A stretch of 18,997 nucleotides of DNA from positions 1 to 18,997 of the forward strand of contig DAINMX010000115.1 of assembly GCA_036736205.1 (NCBI GenBank). The letters are read 5' to 3'. Under the pieces are notes generated by a model, which searched no databases, was not told where the DNA came from, and saw only the letters and a program-made list of their open reading frames with translations. Shown piece after piece: positions 8,803-16,478 of this stretch (positions are counted from its first letter, which is position 1; every line of letters begins with the position of its first letter). The DNA comes from XYA12-FULL-58-9 sp001798605 (GTDB lineage Bacteria; Myxococcota; XYA12-FULL-58-9). Made by a program: the position numbers and the translations under genes.

Positions 8803-11064
8803 CTATTCGATTCGAATTGTCGTTTGCAGAAGAACAGTTCCGAGATCTAACTCATCGCCTTCCATTTCGACTTCCCGAAAGGCAGCCCCCGCTGAAACTG
8901 CAAAGTAGACCCCGAACCTCCCTTGTGGCAAACCCGCAATGTGAAATCGACCATGGGTGGCAACGAAGGTCTCCCGCCTTCGCATACCATCGTGCCCACT
9001 CACAGAAACAGTCACGTACGGCGGCGAGCTACCATCGGGAAGCTCGAAGGTCCCAAACAGAGCGCTCCCCCCGTCAATCACCAGCGAGACATCCTCCCCA
9101 GCCTTTGCCCAGGTTCGCGCCTCACCGACACCGGGAAGATAGGCACGCACAAAATACCTTCCTGCTGCCAGCTCGCTGACAATGAACCTTCCAGTGGCAT
9201 CGGTTGTTGCGGCCCCCTCACGCAGTCCGTACTCGGCCTCACCACCCCGCTCGATCGCGACCACCGCATCGGCAATTGGCGCTCCGTTGTTGTCGAGGAC
9301 TATTCCTGTGATGGCGTAGTTGAGCGCTTCAACCTCGATGTCAACAACGGTTCTCTCACCGGGCAAGAGCTCAACCACCGTTACGCCACCGGATTGTTCC
9401 AATGCGCCGGTGCTCTGTCGTTCTGCCCGAAGGCTATACGCTCCAGGCAACAATCCTTCCATGGCGAAAGCCCCCGCGGCATTGTCAAAATAGTAGGACT
9501 CGACCCGCGGCCCTCCATACAACTTGATGCTGAAGGCCTTCACCGGTTCACCAAACTCATCCATGACTTTGCCACGCAACTCGGCCCGTTGTGGTGCTAC
9601 GAGTACGAGCTCTGGATGAGTGCCGTCGTCATCGAGCACAAACGTTTCGATGTTCTCGGGGTCGCAAGTTAGCCACAGCCGGTAATCGCCGGATGCTTGT
9701 GAGCCAAAAACAAAACGGCCAACGACGTCCGTGGTCACTCGAAAACCTGCGTTGGTATCATCCAGGAGTACCACCTCGACGTTTTTGGCTGGCCCACCAT
9801 CTTCATGCACCACCCGTCCCGTCACAGACAATCCACCTTCCACCCGCCATACCAGTTCGTGAAGATCCCGATCCTCCACCACTACCGGGTCGTACGAGCT
9901 GCTCCGTTCGTAGCCGTCGCACAAGACGACGACGTCGTACGCACCGGCGAGCAACGAGGTGAGCGCGACTTGGCCGTCCGCGCCAGCTTCGGCATAACGC
10001 TTGAGTGGATCGGGACCATCAAGGCCGAGCGCGACCTTGGCACCTGCGCAGGGCTTTTGCTGGCCATCCTGTTCGATCACGACTTTGCCAAACACCGCAA
10101 ATGCGGGTCGCGCCTCGATGAGAATTGGCCCAGCGCTCTCGAGCAGACCCACCTCCACCGACCCGGCGTAACCTGCCCAGCCGTCAGTTATGACAGTGGG
10201 ACTGTATCGACCAGGCTCCAGTCCACACAGCGCAAAAGAACCGTCCGCTGCGGTCGTCGCCGCCGCCATCGCAAAGGGCGAGTCGATTGCCCGCACGGGT
10301 ACATCTGCGAGAGGGGTATCGGTCCCTGCGATCACGACCCGGCCAACAATTTGCGACTCTGGCCACAGCTCGACGTCGATTTCGCTTGCGGGAGCGGTGG
10401 CAGGTGCGACACCTCGAATGTAGCCCTCGGCCTCGGCGACAATGCCGACCTCCCCCGCCATGATCCATAACTGGTAACGGCCCGAAGTATCGGACATCAC
10501 CGCAGCAGTCTCGGGGCCGAGATCGTTTCGACCGAAAACGATGGCACCGGCCACGGTCCCGCCCATGCGGTCCCGAATCGTCCCGGAGACAAGAACTCCA
10601 CCAGAGTCGAGTTCAAAGTCGATGTCGTCGCGGTTGCTGACAAGCCTCAGGTCGACCTCGTCGCCGTCCTGGGATTGCCAGGTCGCCGCGAGATAGCCAG
10701 CGATGTCGGCAACGACTTGATAACGAGCTCGGGTGAGCCCCTCAATGCGATACTCACCGTCTTCGTCGGATTCACCGCAGCGCTTGCGCGAAACAGCAAC
10801 AACACAATCGGGGAAAACACAATGGGCACAAACGGTGGCCCCCTGTAGATCACCATCTTCGGCGAACACTCGCCCAGAAATGGTCGGCCCTGTCCACGAC
10901 AATTCAGCGGAGATGCGCTCGGACATTGGCATGGGGTGATGCAGATCGGAAACCTCCACAGAATCATCTTGGATGGTCGGCCCAAATCCAAAGTGTTCGC
11001 CCCATGCAAGCCCAAGCGCCAACAGAGCCAAGAGGCCAACTATGGTGATTTCGACCGCCCGCAT
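8803..11064 (-). CDS. Membrane-anchored protein with about eight carboxypeptidase-regulatory-like domains
   Basis: The 753-residue product has an N-terminal hydrophobic segment (about 6-22) that anchors or exports it. About eight tandem beta-sandwich units of the CarboxypepD_reg type follow, beginning near residues 62, 158, 238, 323, 413, 496, 585 and 668 (period about 80-95). Each opens with a pattern like xSGRVxxxDGxPxxGAxV and closes with a glycine-aromatic strand such as PGAYSLRA, AGRYFVRA or SGDYRLWL. These domains are binding or structural modules with no catalytic residues; multi-unit versions are common in surface proteins of myxobacteria and their relatives. The first unit has four cysteines (79, 82, 87, 96), consistent with disulfides outside the cytoplasm. 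A GTG at 11088 would add eight residues and overlap the upstream small gene by 20 bases. I prefer ATG 11064, just after that gene's stop, but both are possible. The partner or ligand is unknown. Confidence 0.82.
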   Translation of the reverse strand: MRAVEITIVGLLALLALGLAWGEHFGFGPTIQDDSVEVSDLHHPMPMSERISAELSWTGPTISGRVFAEDGDLQGATVCAHCVFPDCVVAVSRKRCGESDEDGEYRIEGLTRARYQVVADIAGYLAATWQSQDGDEVDLRLVSNRDDIDFELDSGGVLVSGTIRDRMGGTVAGAIVFGRNDLGPETAAVMSDTSGRYQLWIMAGEVGIVAEAEGYIRGVAPATAPASEIDVELWPESQIVGRVVIAGTDTPLADVPVRAIDSPFAMAAATTAADGSFALCGLEPGRYSPTVITDGWAGYAGSVEVGLLESAGPILIEARPAFAVFGKVVIEQDGQQKPCAGAKVALGLDGPDPLKRYAEAGADGQVALTSLLAGAYDVVVLCDGYERSSSYDPVVVEDRDLHELVWRVEGGLSVTGRVVHEDGGPAKNVEVVLLDDTNAGFRVTTDVVGRFVFGSQASGDYRLWLTCDPENIETFVLDDDGTHPELVLVAPQRAELRGKVMDEFGEPVKAFSIKLYGGPRVESYYFDNAAGAFAMEGLLPGAYSLRAERQSTGALEQSGGVTVVELLPGERTVVDIEVEALNYAITGIVLDNNGAPIADAVVAIERGGEAEYGLREGAATTDATGRFIVSELAAGRYFVRAYLPGVGEARTWAKAGEDVSLVIDGGSALFGTFELPDGSSPPYVTVSVSGHDGMRRRETFVATHGRFHIAGLPQGRFGVYFAVSAGAAFREVEMEGDELDLGTVLLQTTIRIE

Positions 11065-11068
11065 TCCC

Positions 11069-11179
11069 TTACCCGTCCATCGCCCCACTGTTTGCCAACA
11101 TCAAGATGGAGACGATCAGCACCACCAAGAACAGCGCCGTCACGAAGCGGCTATTGTTGGACATGCGACTGTCAGACAT
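11069..11179 (-). CDS. 36-residue single-pass membrane peptide
   Basis: A short frame of 36 residues encodes a polar N-terminus (MSDSRMSNNSR), one hydrophobic segment (about 12-29, rich in V, I and L) and a short tail ending AMDG. The evidence for expression is a strong ribosome binding site, AGGAGG at 11190-11185, five bases before ATG 11179. The stop (TAA, 11071-11069) lies four bases before the ATG at 11064 of the multi-domain protein, so the two are probably translated together. A longer frame from 11263 exists but has no ribosome binding site and its extra 28 residues look non-coding. I do not recognise a family. It could be a small membrane partner of the downstream protein or a translated leader that couples its expression; both are inference. 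Confidence 0.6.
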   Translation of the reverse strand: MSDSRMSNNSRFVTALFLVVLIVSILMLANSGAMDG

Positions 11180-11184
11180 GTTGG

Positions 11185-11190
11185 CCTCCT
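11185..11190 (-). promoter_or_regulatory. Ribosome binding site of the 36-residue membrane peptide
   Basis: AGGAGG on the minus strand (11190-11185) is a consensus Shine-Dalgarno, five bases upstream of ATG 11179. It is one of the best matches in the window and is the main evidence that the tiny frame is translated. Confidence 0.7.
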
Positions 11191-11265
11191 CACATTCGCG
11201 AGCGGTCTCTTCTCCGAGAAGACAGAACCAAGCCATCATTTGTCTTCGATCGCACCTGCCCAATC

Positions 11266-11277
11266 AAGCAATTGCTT
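11266..11277. other. 12-bp perfect palindrome, possible operator
   Basis: AAGCAATTGCTT at 11266-11277 is its own reverse complement. It lies in the 128-base gap between the coiled-coil gene stop (11308) and the start of the 36-residue peptide (11179), about 87 bases upstream of that ATG. Its position and AT-rich symmetry suit a dimeric repressor site controlling the peptide and the multi-domain gene. On the plus strand three further T follow it, but the stem is too AT-rich and has no loop, so it is not a convincing terminator. Confidence 0.3.
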
Positions 11278-11307
11278 TTTGCCAGCACGCAGGGACGCGG
11301 GGACGAC

Positions 11308-13035
11308 TCACTTGTCGACAGGCACCGAGCCGGCGATCAGCTCGTCGATATCAGCAAGCAACTCATCCATGGCACTGCCAACGGGTTTCGCAACCTCGTT
11401 GGCGGCGGGCTTGACGGATTTCGCGGCCGGCGGAGAAGATCCACCCGAAACTGGCGGTACGGGAGCACCATACGGCGGCGGCACGGGAGCACCATACGGC
11501 GGTGGCGCATCATACGGTGGTGGCGCACCGAGATGGTCGATTTCGTCGAGGTCTCCGCCTGTGGTGTAGCCTCCCCCTGGCACCGTCACCTCGTCAAAGT
11601 CCAACAACGCCACACCGGGCGCGGTAACATCTACGCGTTCCTCGAGTTCCTCAAGCTTCTCGGGCTCCTCGGGCCCAGTCTGGTCGGGCGATTCAAACTC
11701 GATTCCGGAATCATCGTCGTCACCCAGTGTCTCAGTCTCAATCTCTGGTCCGTCACCCTCGACGGGGGCAACCACCGCCGTGCCAGGGTCCCACGAAGAG
11801 TCGCCTTCGGTATCCAAGGCAGATGTCCCCTCTTCTTCGTCATCATCAACGGCAGCGACCTCAATCCCAGGCACGTCGCGAGCACTGAAAACGTGCCCTC
11901 GCTCGGGCTCGACAACGTCGCTATCGCTTTCACAAGCGCCAGCGGATTCTGACTCTTCTGTTTCACCCTCGAAAAGGCTTCCGGAGTCGGTTGGCGCACC
12001 AAACGGCGGCGGGAGAGGTGCGGCTTCAGGTGAGGGGAGTGCGGCTTCTGTTTTTGTAGCTGGCGGCGGAAATGCCTGCATAGGTCTTGCAACAACCTTC
12101 ACCACGGGCAGCAACTTCGATCCCGCCACGTTGTTCGGCAATGGGGCAGGCGCGGGAACGGGCCTGCAGGCAACAACCTTGGCTACCGCCTTGACAACCG
12201 GTGCGCCCATCGGCTCAACCGTTGCTATGGGATCCTTGTCGAGGTCGCGGACTCGTTGACGCAACCGTTCGATCTTGGCGGCGCTGTCCTGCCGCTCCTG
12301 CTTAAGGGCATCCACCCGCTGTCGCAGAAACCCGGTATCCTGCGCTGCCGTTGCCGAGCTCTCGAGACTCAGAATTTTTGCACGAAGGGCTGCGATCTTC
12401 TCGCGCCCACTGTCCCGTTCTTGTTTGAGGGCGTTAACGCGATGCTGCAGTTGCGTTTCAACGGCTGTGGGCCCGGATTCTTGGGACGCGGCGTTTTCGA
12501 CTTCTTGAACCCGCCGTCGTAGAGAAAAAACCTTGTCGCGCATCTGCTGACGCTCGAGCTTCAAGGCAACGATTCGTTCCTCCAGCAGCCGGAAGTCTTC
12601 CAAGTTCACCCCGCTACGCTCGAGCAAGCGAACGCGCGTACGCAACTCGCCGATCTTCCTGCGGTCTGCGTCTCTGGCGGCCTTGAGAGCCATGATCCGT
12701 TCGGTCAAAAAACGATCCGGCTGCGGGTCCTCGGCCGAAGTTGATTGCTGACTCAACCTTGCCCGCAACTGGGCTATCTTCTCTTCCCCAACCCGCCGCT
12801 CATGCTTCAATGAGAGCACGCGCTCGTGGCTGAGCCGCAATTCCGCGGAGAGGGCGGCCAGGCTGATCTTTTCGGTCTTGAGTCCCTCGAGCAGCGCCTT
12901 GGTGCGCTCACGCAGAAGGACCACCTCGCGCGTGCCCTTCTCCAGGTCGCGAACGCGCGCCCGCAGTTCATTCACCTCATCGTTGGTGCCTTCGGCAGAA
13001 CCACCAACCGGTGTCGCATCCTGGTCCTCAAGCAT
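11308..13035 (-). CDS. Repetitive coiled-coil protein with acidic and Pro-rich C-terminal region
   Basis: The 575-residue product is not a family I recognise. Residues about 17-268 are charged helices containing five copies of a module approximating ERVxALKxERxxxxxKIxx followed by LRxRVxxLE, starting at 71, 112, 153, 198 and 239 (spacing 41, 41, 45, 41). A shortened copy lies near 38-60. Modules are joined by short Ser/Ala/Gln-rich linkers. Residues about 270-350 are Pro/Ala/Val-rich and about 355-470 strongly acidic (Asp/Glu/Ser). Residues 504-528 are repeats of APPPYGAPV type, and the end (AMDELLADIDELIAG, 555-569) is a predicted amphipathic helix. No signal peptide or membrane segment is visible, so it is probably cytoplasmic. 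Start ATG 13035 is chosen; GTG 13140 would add 35 residues without a better ribosome binding site. A scaffold or cytoskeleton-like role is inference. Confidence 0.7.
   Translation of the reverse strand: MLEDQDATPVGGSAEGTNDEVNELRARVRDLEKGTREVVLLRERTKALLEGLKTEKISLAALSAELRLSHERVLSLKHERRVGEEKIAQLRARLSQQSTSAEDPQPDRFLTERIMALKAARDADRRKIGELRTRVRLLERSGVNLEDFRLLEERIVALKLERQQMRDKVFSLRRRVQEVENAASQESGPTAVETQLQHRVNALKQERDSGREKIAALRAKILSLESSATAAQDTGFLRQRVDALKQERQDSAAKIERLRQRVRDLDKDPIATVEPMGAPVVKAVAKVVACRPVPAPAPLPNNVAGSKLLPVVKVVARPMQAFPPPATKTEAALPSPEAAPLPPPFGAPTDSGSLFEGETEESESAGACESDSDVVEPERGHVFSARDVPGIEVAAVDDDEEEGTSALDTEGDSSWDPGTAVVAPVEGDGPEIETETLGDDDDSGIEFESPDQTGPEEPEKLEELEERVDVTAPGVALLDFDEVTVPGGGYTTGGDLDEIDHLGAPPPYDAPPPYGAPVPPPYGAPVPPVSGGSSPPAAKSVKPAANEVAKPVGSAMDELLADIDELIAGSVPVDK
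11461..11526. repeat. 24-bp imperfect tandem repeat in the coiled-coil gene
   Basis: Two near-identical 24-base units (11461-11484 and 11485-11508), starting GGGAGCACCATACGGCGG, are followed by a shortened 18-base copy (11509-11526). In the minus-strand gene they encode the Pro/Tyr/Gly repeats APPPYGAPV. The unit length is a multiple of three, so copy-number changes would keep the frame. Confidence 0.8.
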
Positions 13036-13142
13036 TCCCTCAAACCTACCTGGGGACGGAGGGAGGTGCCAGTGCCTTGTGAGTCTCGACTGATTTTGCC
13101 GCACGGCGTTTTCCGTGATGACTTCCAGCGAAATCGCCACTG

Positions 13143-13187
13143 CATTGCCCCATGCGGGCTAAGAAGAATGGAAACTCAAAGGCAATG
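13143..13187 (-). other. Inverted repeat just downstream of selB
   Basis: CATTGCC (13143-13149) and GGCAATG (13181-13187) are exact reverse complements separated by 31 bases, beginning six bases past the selB stop in the transcribed direction. No T-run follows, so termination is uncertain. The 158-base gap between selB and the coiled-coil gene holds no gene or tRNA that I can see; a separate promoter for the coiled-coil gene would have to lie here. Confidence 0.25.
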
Positions 13188-13193
13188 GCAGTT

Positions 13194-15119
13194 CTACCGC
13201 CGTGAAGGGTGAAGCTTGCGAATGTCGTCGACGCGCATCGTCACTCGACATCGGTCGAAATACTCGAGCAACGGTATGGCCCACTTGCGAGATATTCCAC
13301 CGGCTAAGGTTTTGAGGTCGGACGCGGTCATCTCACCTTGCTCACGCAGGGTGGAGACCACCGCGATCTCGAGGCCATGCAGCGACGCCGTATCATAATG
13401 GAAGGAATCGCTCACCCGCGTCAGTGCTTCGCGACGACGCAACAGCCCAACGAGCTCGTGGAATCTCTTGCGCTCGATACCGAGGTTCTTGGCGACCTCG
13501 GTGTCGGAAGGTGGCATCAGACCAGCCACCGAGTACATACTCTGCATCGCCTCCAGGAGCTGCTTTGACTTCTCATCGACCGCAGAGCCACGTCCGGGTA
13601 TGGCCAACAAGGCACCTTCGCGCATCAACTTGCCACCATCGACAGCGATCTGAACCGCCAAACCCGCAAGGTGACGCTCAGGCGGCGGCAGCTGACTTGC
13701 GACCTCGGCCTCTGCGAGACCAGCGGAAAGAGGCATTGCATCGTGATGCGCCGATACCAGAGAGAGTGCGACCTCCGTCACTGCATCACAAACTTCCCGC
13801 GCAACCCAGGCGTCCTGACGATTCTCGAGAGCCACGAGAGTTCCACTTCGCACCAGGTCTTTGAGCACGGCATCTGTTTGGCCGGGAGGCATGCGCCGCT
13901 CCAGGGCTGCTGCGTCAATCCCTGCCGCGCGAGATTGGCGGGCCAATGCGAGCAACCGCTGCCGAGGCGAACCAAAGAGAGCCTCCACCTGCGATGCCGC
14001 CAATGAGACCGAGCTCTTTCCCTGCGGTGGTTCGGGGTCGAGAATTACACCACCGGCCACAGTGGCCTGCCCGTGTACACCAGGTCGTCGCAACACAACG
14101 CGCTGTCCGGCAAATGCAGCCACCGGCTGATCGAACCGCAACAAGGCCCCGCCGCTTTTCCCCGGTTCAATCGTTTCCACTCCGAGTGGGATGATGGTGG
14201 CGGTGCGCTCTGAAGTGCCCACGTGAACAGTCAACGATTCCTGCTCAAGGCGCGTTGCGCGCGGAAGCACTTCAATTTGCAGGATGGCACCCTCGACGGC
14301 TCTGAACACGCCCTCGTGGGCGAGAACCATGCCTCGTTTGACCTTGTCGGCATCACGACCTGCAATGTTGATGGCAGTCCGCATGCCAGCGACGACCTCG
14401 TCTGCCGCCGTCCCGAGCGCCTGAAGTCCGCGGACCTTGAGCCCACTAATCGGCGCGTGCTCAGCCGTGAAGACTTCAATGGCGTCTCCCACACGAATGC
14501 TGCCTCGCAGCGTCGTACCGGTGGCTACTGTTCCATATCCAGCTTTGGTGAAGACTCGGTCGAGTGGCACAAATGCGGCACCCGACGTGGGGCGTCGCTT
14601 CACGTGGGCGGCCAGTTTCGCCACCGCACCGCGTAGCTCATCGAGGCCTTTGCCTGTCTTGGTGGACGTCTGCACAATCGGGGATCCAGCAAAAACGGTA
14701 CCGCGACAGGTCTCCCGCACATCTTCCTCGACGAGTTCCAAGAGATCTGCATCCACCAGGTCACACTTGCTCAGCACCACCAGGCCCGCAGGCACGCCGA
14801 GCAAGTGCAGAACATCGAGGTGCTCTCGAGTCTGCGGCATCACCCCGTCGTCCGCGGCGACTACCAACATCGCCAGGTCCATTCCGAAAGCACCGGCAAC
14901 CATGGTTCGAACCAACCGCTCGTGCCCTGGAACATCAATGATGCTGGCCTCAATTTCATCATCAATTCGCCAAGGTGCAAATCCGAGCTCGATGGTAATT
15001 CCCCGACGCTTCTCCTCAGGTAGGCGGTCTGTGTCCACTCCTGTCAGAGCGCGCACCAATGCGGTCTTGCCATGATCAATGTGGCCGGCTGTTCCGAGTA
15101 CTATGTGACGGTTGTTCAT
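13194..15119 (-). CDS. selB: Selenocysteine-specific elongation factor SelB
   Basis: The 641-residue product is the translation GTPase that carries selenocysteinyl-tRNA(Sec) to the ribosome at UGA codons followed by a SECIS hairpin. The EF-Tu-like N-terminus has G1 GHIDHGKT (12-19), a switch I region RRGITIELGFA (38-48), G3 DVPGHE (62-67) and G4 SKCD (117-120; Ser replaces the usual Asn). Two beta-barrel domains follow to about 380, then winged-helix repeats ending in the typical RKWAIPLLEYFDRCRVTMRV segment that binds the mRNA hairpin. Start ATG 15119 is chosen because MNNRHIVLGTAGHIDHGKT begins like family members. A longer frame to 15350 only overlaps selA and encodes nothing SelB-like. 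It begins ten bases after the selA stop, so the two are co-transcribed. Confidence 0.96.
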   Translation of the reverse strand: MNNRHIVLGTAGHIDHGKTALVRALTGVDTDRLPEEKRRGITIELGFAPWRIDDEIEASIIDVPGHERLVRTMVAGAFGMDLAMLVVAADDGVMPQTREHLDVLHLLGVPAGLVVLSKCDLVDADLLELVEEDVRETCRGTVFAGSPIVQTSTKTGKGLDELRGAVAKLAAHVKRRPTSGAAFVPLDRVFTKAGYGTVATGTTLRGSIRVGDAIEVFTAEHAPISGLKVRGLQALGTAADEVVAGMRTAINIAGRDADKVKRGMVLAHEGVFRAVEGAILQIEVLPRATRLEQESLTVHVGTSERTATIIPLGVETIEPGKSGGALLRFDQPVAAFAGQRVVLRRPGVHGQATVAGGVILDPEPPQGKSSVSLAASQVEALFGSPRQRLLALARQSRAAGIDAAALERRMPPGQTDAVLKDLVRSGTLVALENRQDAWVAREVCDAVTEVALSLVSAHHDAMPLSAGLAEAEVASQLPPPERHLAGLAVQIAVDGGKLMREGALLAIPGRGSAVDEKSKQLLEAMQSMYSVAGLMPPSDTEVAKNLGIERKRFHELVGLLRRREALTRVSDSFHYDTASLHGLEIAVVSTLREQGEMTASDLKTLAGGISRKWAIPLLEYFDRCRVTMRVDDIRKLHPSRR

Positions 15120-15129
15120 CCCACTGGGC

Positions 15130-16476
15130 TCACAGTGCCAACGCGGATCGCACCGCTCGGACCACCTCATCATCCCGACGCGGAATGACGGTGCGGGGAT
15201 GCAGAAGTACCCGGTCATCGACGATGTGACCAATAACTGCGGGCTCACCACCACGCAGCCTGCCGAGCAAGACTTCGGCATCATCCCATCTAAGGGCCCA
15301 TGCGACCCCCGCAAGATGGCCGTCAGGAAGGGAACCTCCACCCACCGCATCCACAGCGTCGACCACTTCGCCTATGCCGATCCCCTGGCACCACGCCTGT
15401 GCCCGAGCCCTAAGCTCTCCAGACTCAGCGGTTAACATCTGCCATATGGGGATCTGTCGGTCCGCCTCGCCACGGTTGTAAAGCTCGAGAGTCGCCACGC
15501 ACCCAGCCAACTGCAACTTGTCGCACCGCAGGGCGCGAGCCAACGGGTGCTCGCGCAAACGCTGAATCGCCGCGTGGCTTCCCACCAGGTATCCGGCCTG
15601 TGGACCTCCTAGCAGTTTGTCACCCGAGAAACAGACGACATCAAAACCGAACTCGACAGCTCGTTGAACCGTGAGTTCTTCGGGAAGCCCACAATCGGTG
15701 GTCTTCCTCAACGCCCCACTTCCCAGATCGAGCATCACCGCCACACCCTGTTCCCGACCAAGGGCGATCACCTCGACGGGGTCAGGCTCACTGACATAGC
15801 CAGACATGACAAAGTTGGAACGGTGAACCAGAAGAATCAACTTGGCACCGTCATCGATTGCTTGACGGTAATCGGCGAGGTGAGTTCGGTTGGTCGTTCC
15901 GATTTCCAATAACGGGCTGCCGCTCGCCTCCATGATCGTAGGCAATCGGAACCCCCCGCCGATTTCGACCATGTGGCCGCGGGATATTGCGGTCGCCCCC
16001 TTGCCGGCCAAACCGGCAAGGCCGAGCAGAACAGCGGCGGCATTGTTGTTGACCACCATGCCATCCTCGGCCCCTGTCACTTCCACGAGAGGCTCCACAA
16101 TCCCGCGCAGCCGCGAAGCGCGCTTTCCGTGGGCGAGATCCATCTCGAGGTCACAATAGTCTCGTGCCGCCGCCATCGCCTCCCACGCCACATCGGGCAG
16201 TGGTGCCCTTCCGAGATTGGTGTGCAACACGACACCGGTGGCGTTGATGACCTGACGATAGAGTGTCGGCCGAACGCCAAGAGAAGCCACCGCATCGGCA
16301 GCCAAGCTCTCTATTGAAGGTGATGCCCCGCCCTCGGCGATACGCTCGCGACCCCTCGCGAGTGCTTTGCGCACCGCCACGATGACCGCTTCCCGTCCAC
16401 TCTCGGCGAGAGCGGCCCTGAGGGTCGGGTGGGCGACCAGCACGTTCACCGCTGGAAGACTCCGATAGTCAGGCAT
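15130..16476 (-). CDS. selA: L-seryl-tRNA(Sec) selenium transferase
   Basis: The 448-residue PLP enzyme converts seryl-tRNA(Sec) to selenocysteinyl-tRNA(Sec) with selenophosphate. The PLP lysine is Lys287 in CFSGDKLLGGPQAG, equivalent to Lys295 of the E. coli enzyme. Other family blocks are INATGVVLHTNLGRAPL (77-93), VNNNAAAVLL (142-151), GTTNRTHLADY (193-203) and the LDLGSG motif (249-254). The N-terminal domain that recognises tRNA(Sec) is present (start MPDYRSLPAVNVLV) and the length is normal (E. coli 463), so it looks intact. Its ATG lies two bases after the stop of the transporter gene and has no Shine-Dalgarno of its own, suggesting translational coupling; selB follows after ten bases. 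No selD or selC is in the window. Confidence 0.97.
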   Translation of the reverse strand: MPDYRSLPAVNVLVAHPTLRAALAESGREAVIVAVRKALARGRERIAEGGASPSIESLAADAVASLGVRPTLYRQVINATGVVLHTNLGRAPLPDVAWEAMAAARDYCDLEMDLAHGKRASRLRGIVEPLVEVTGAEDGMVVNNNAAAVLLGLAGLAGKGATAISRGHMVEIGGGFRLPTIMEASGSPLLEIGTTNRTHLADYRQAIDDGAKLILLVHRSNFVMSGYVSEPDPVEVIALGREQGVAVMLDLGSGALRKTTDCGLPEELTVQRAVEFGFDVVCFSGDKLLGGPQAGYLVGSHAAIQRLREHPLARALRCDKLQLAGCVATLELYNRGEADRQIPIWQMLTAESGELRARAQAWCQGIGIGEVVDAVDAVGGGSLPDGHLAGVAWALRWDDAEVLLGRLRGGEPAVIGHIVDDRVLLHPRTVIPRRDDEVVRAVRSALAL

Positions 16477-16478
16477 CG

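Noticed and set aside
11180..11263. A longer 64-residue version of the membrane peptide starting at 11263.
   Set aside because: The consensus AGGAGG precedes ATG 11179, and the extra residues do not look coding.
13036..13140. A 35-residue N-terminal extension of the coiled-coil protein from GTG 13140.
   Set aside because: It has no better ribosome binding site, and the heptad-rich region starts only after ATG 13035. It cannot be fully excluded.
15120..15350. An N-terminal extension of selB by 77 codons.
   Set aside because: It overlaps selA and encodes no SelB-like sequence; family members begin at the equivalent of ATG 15119.
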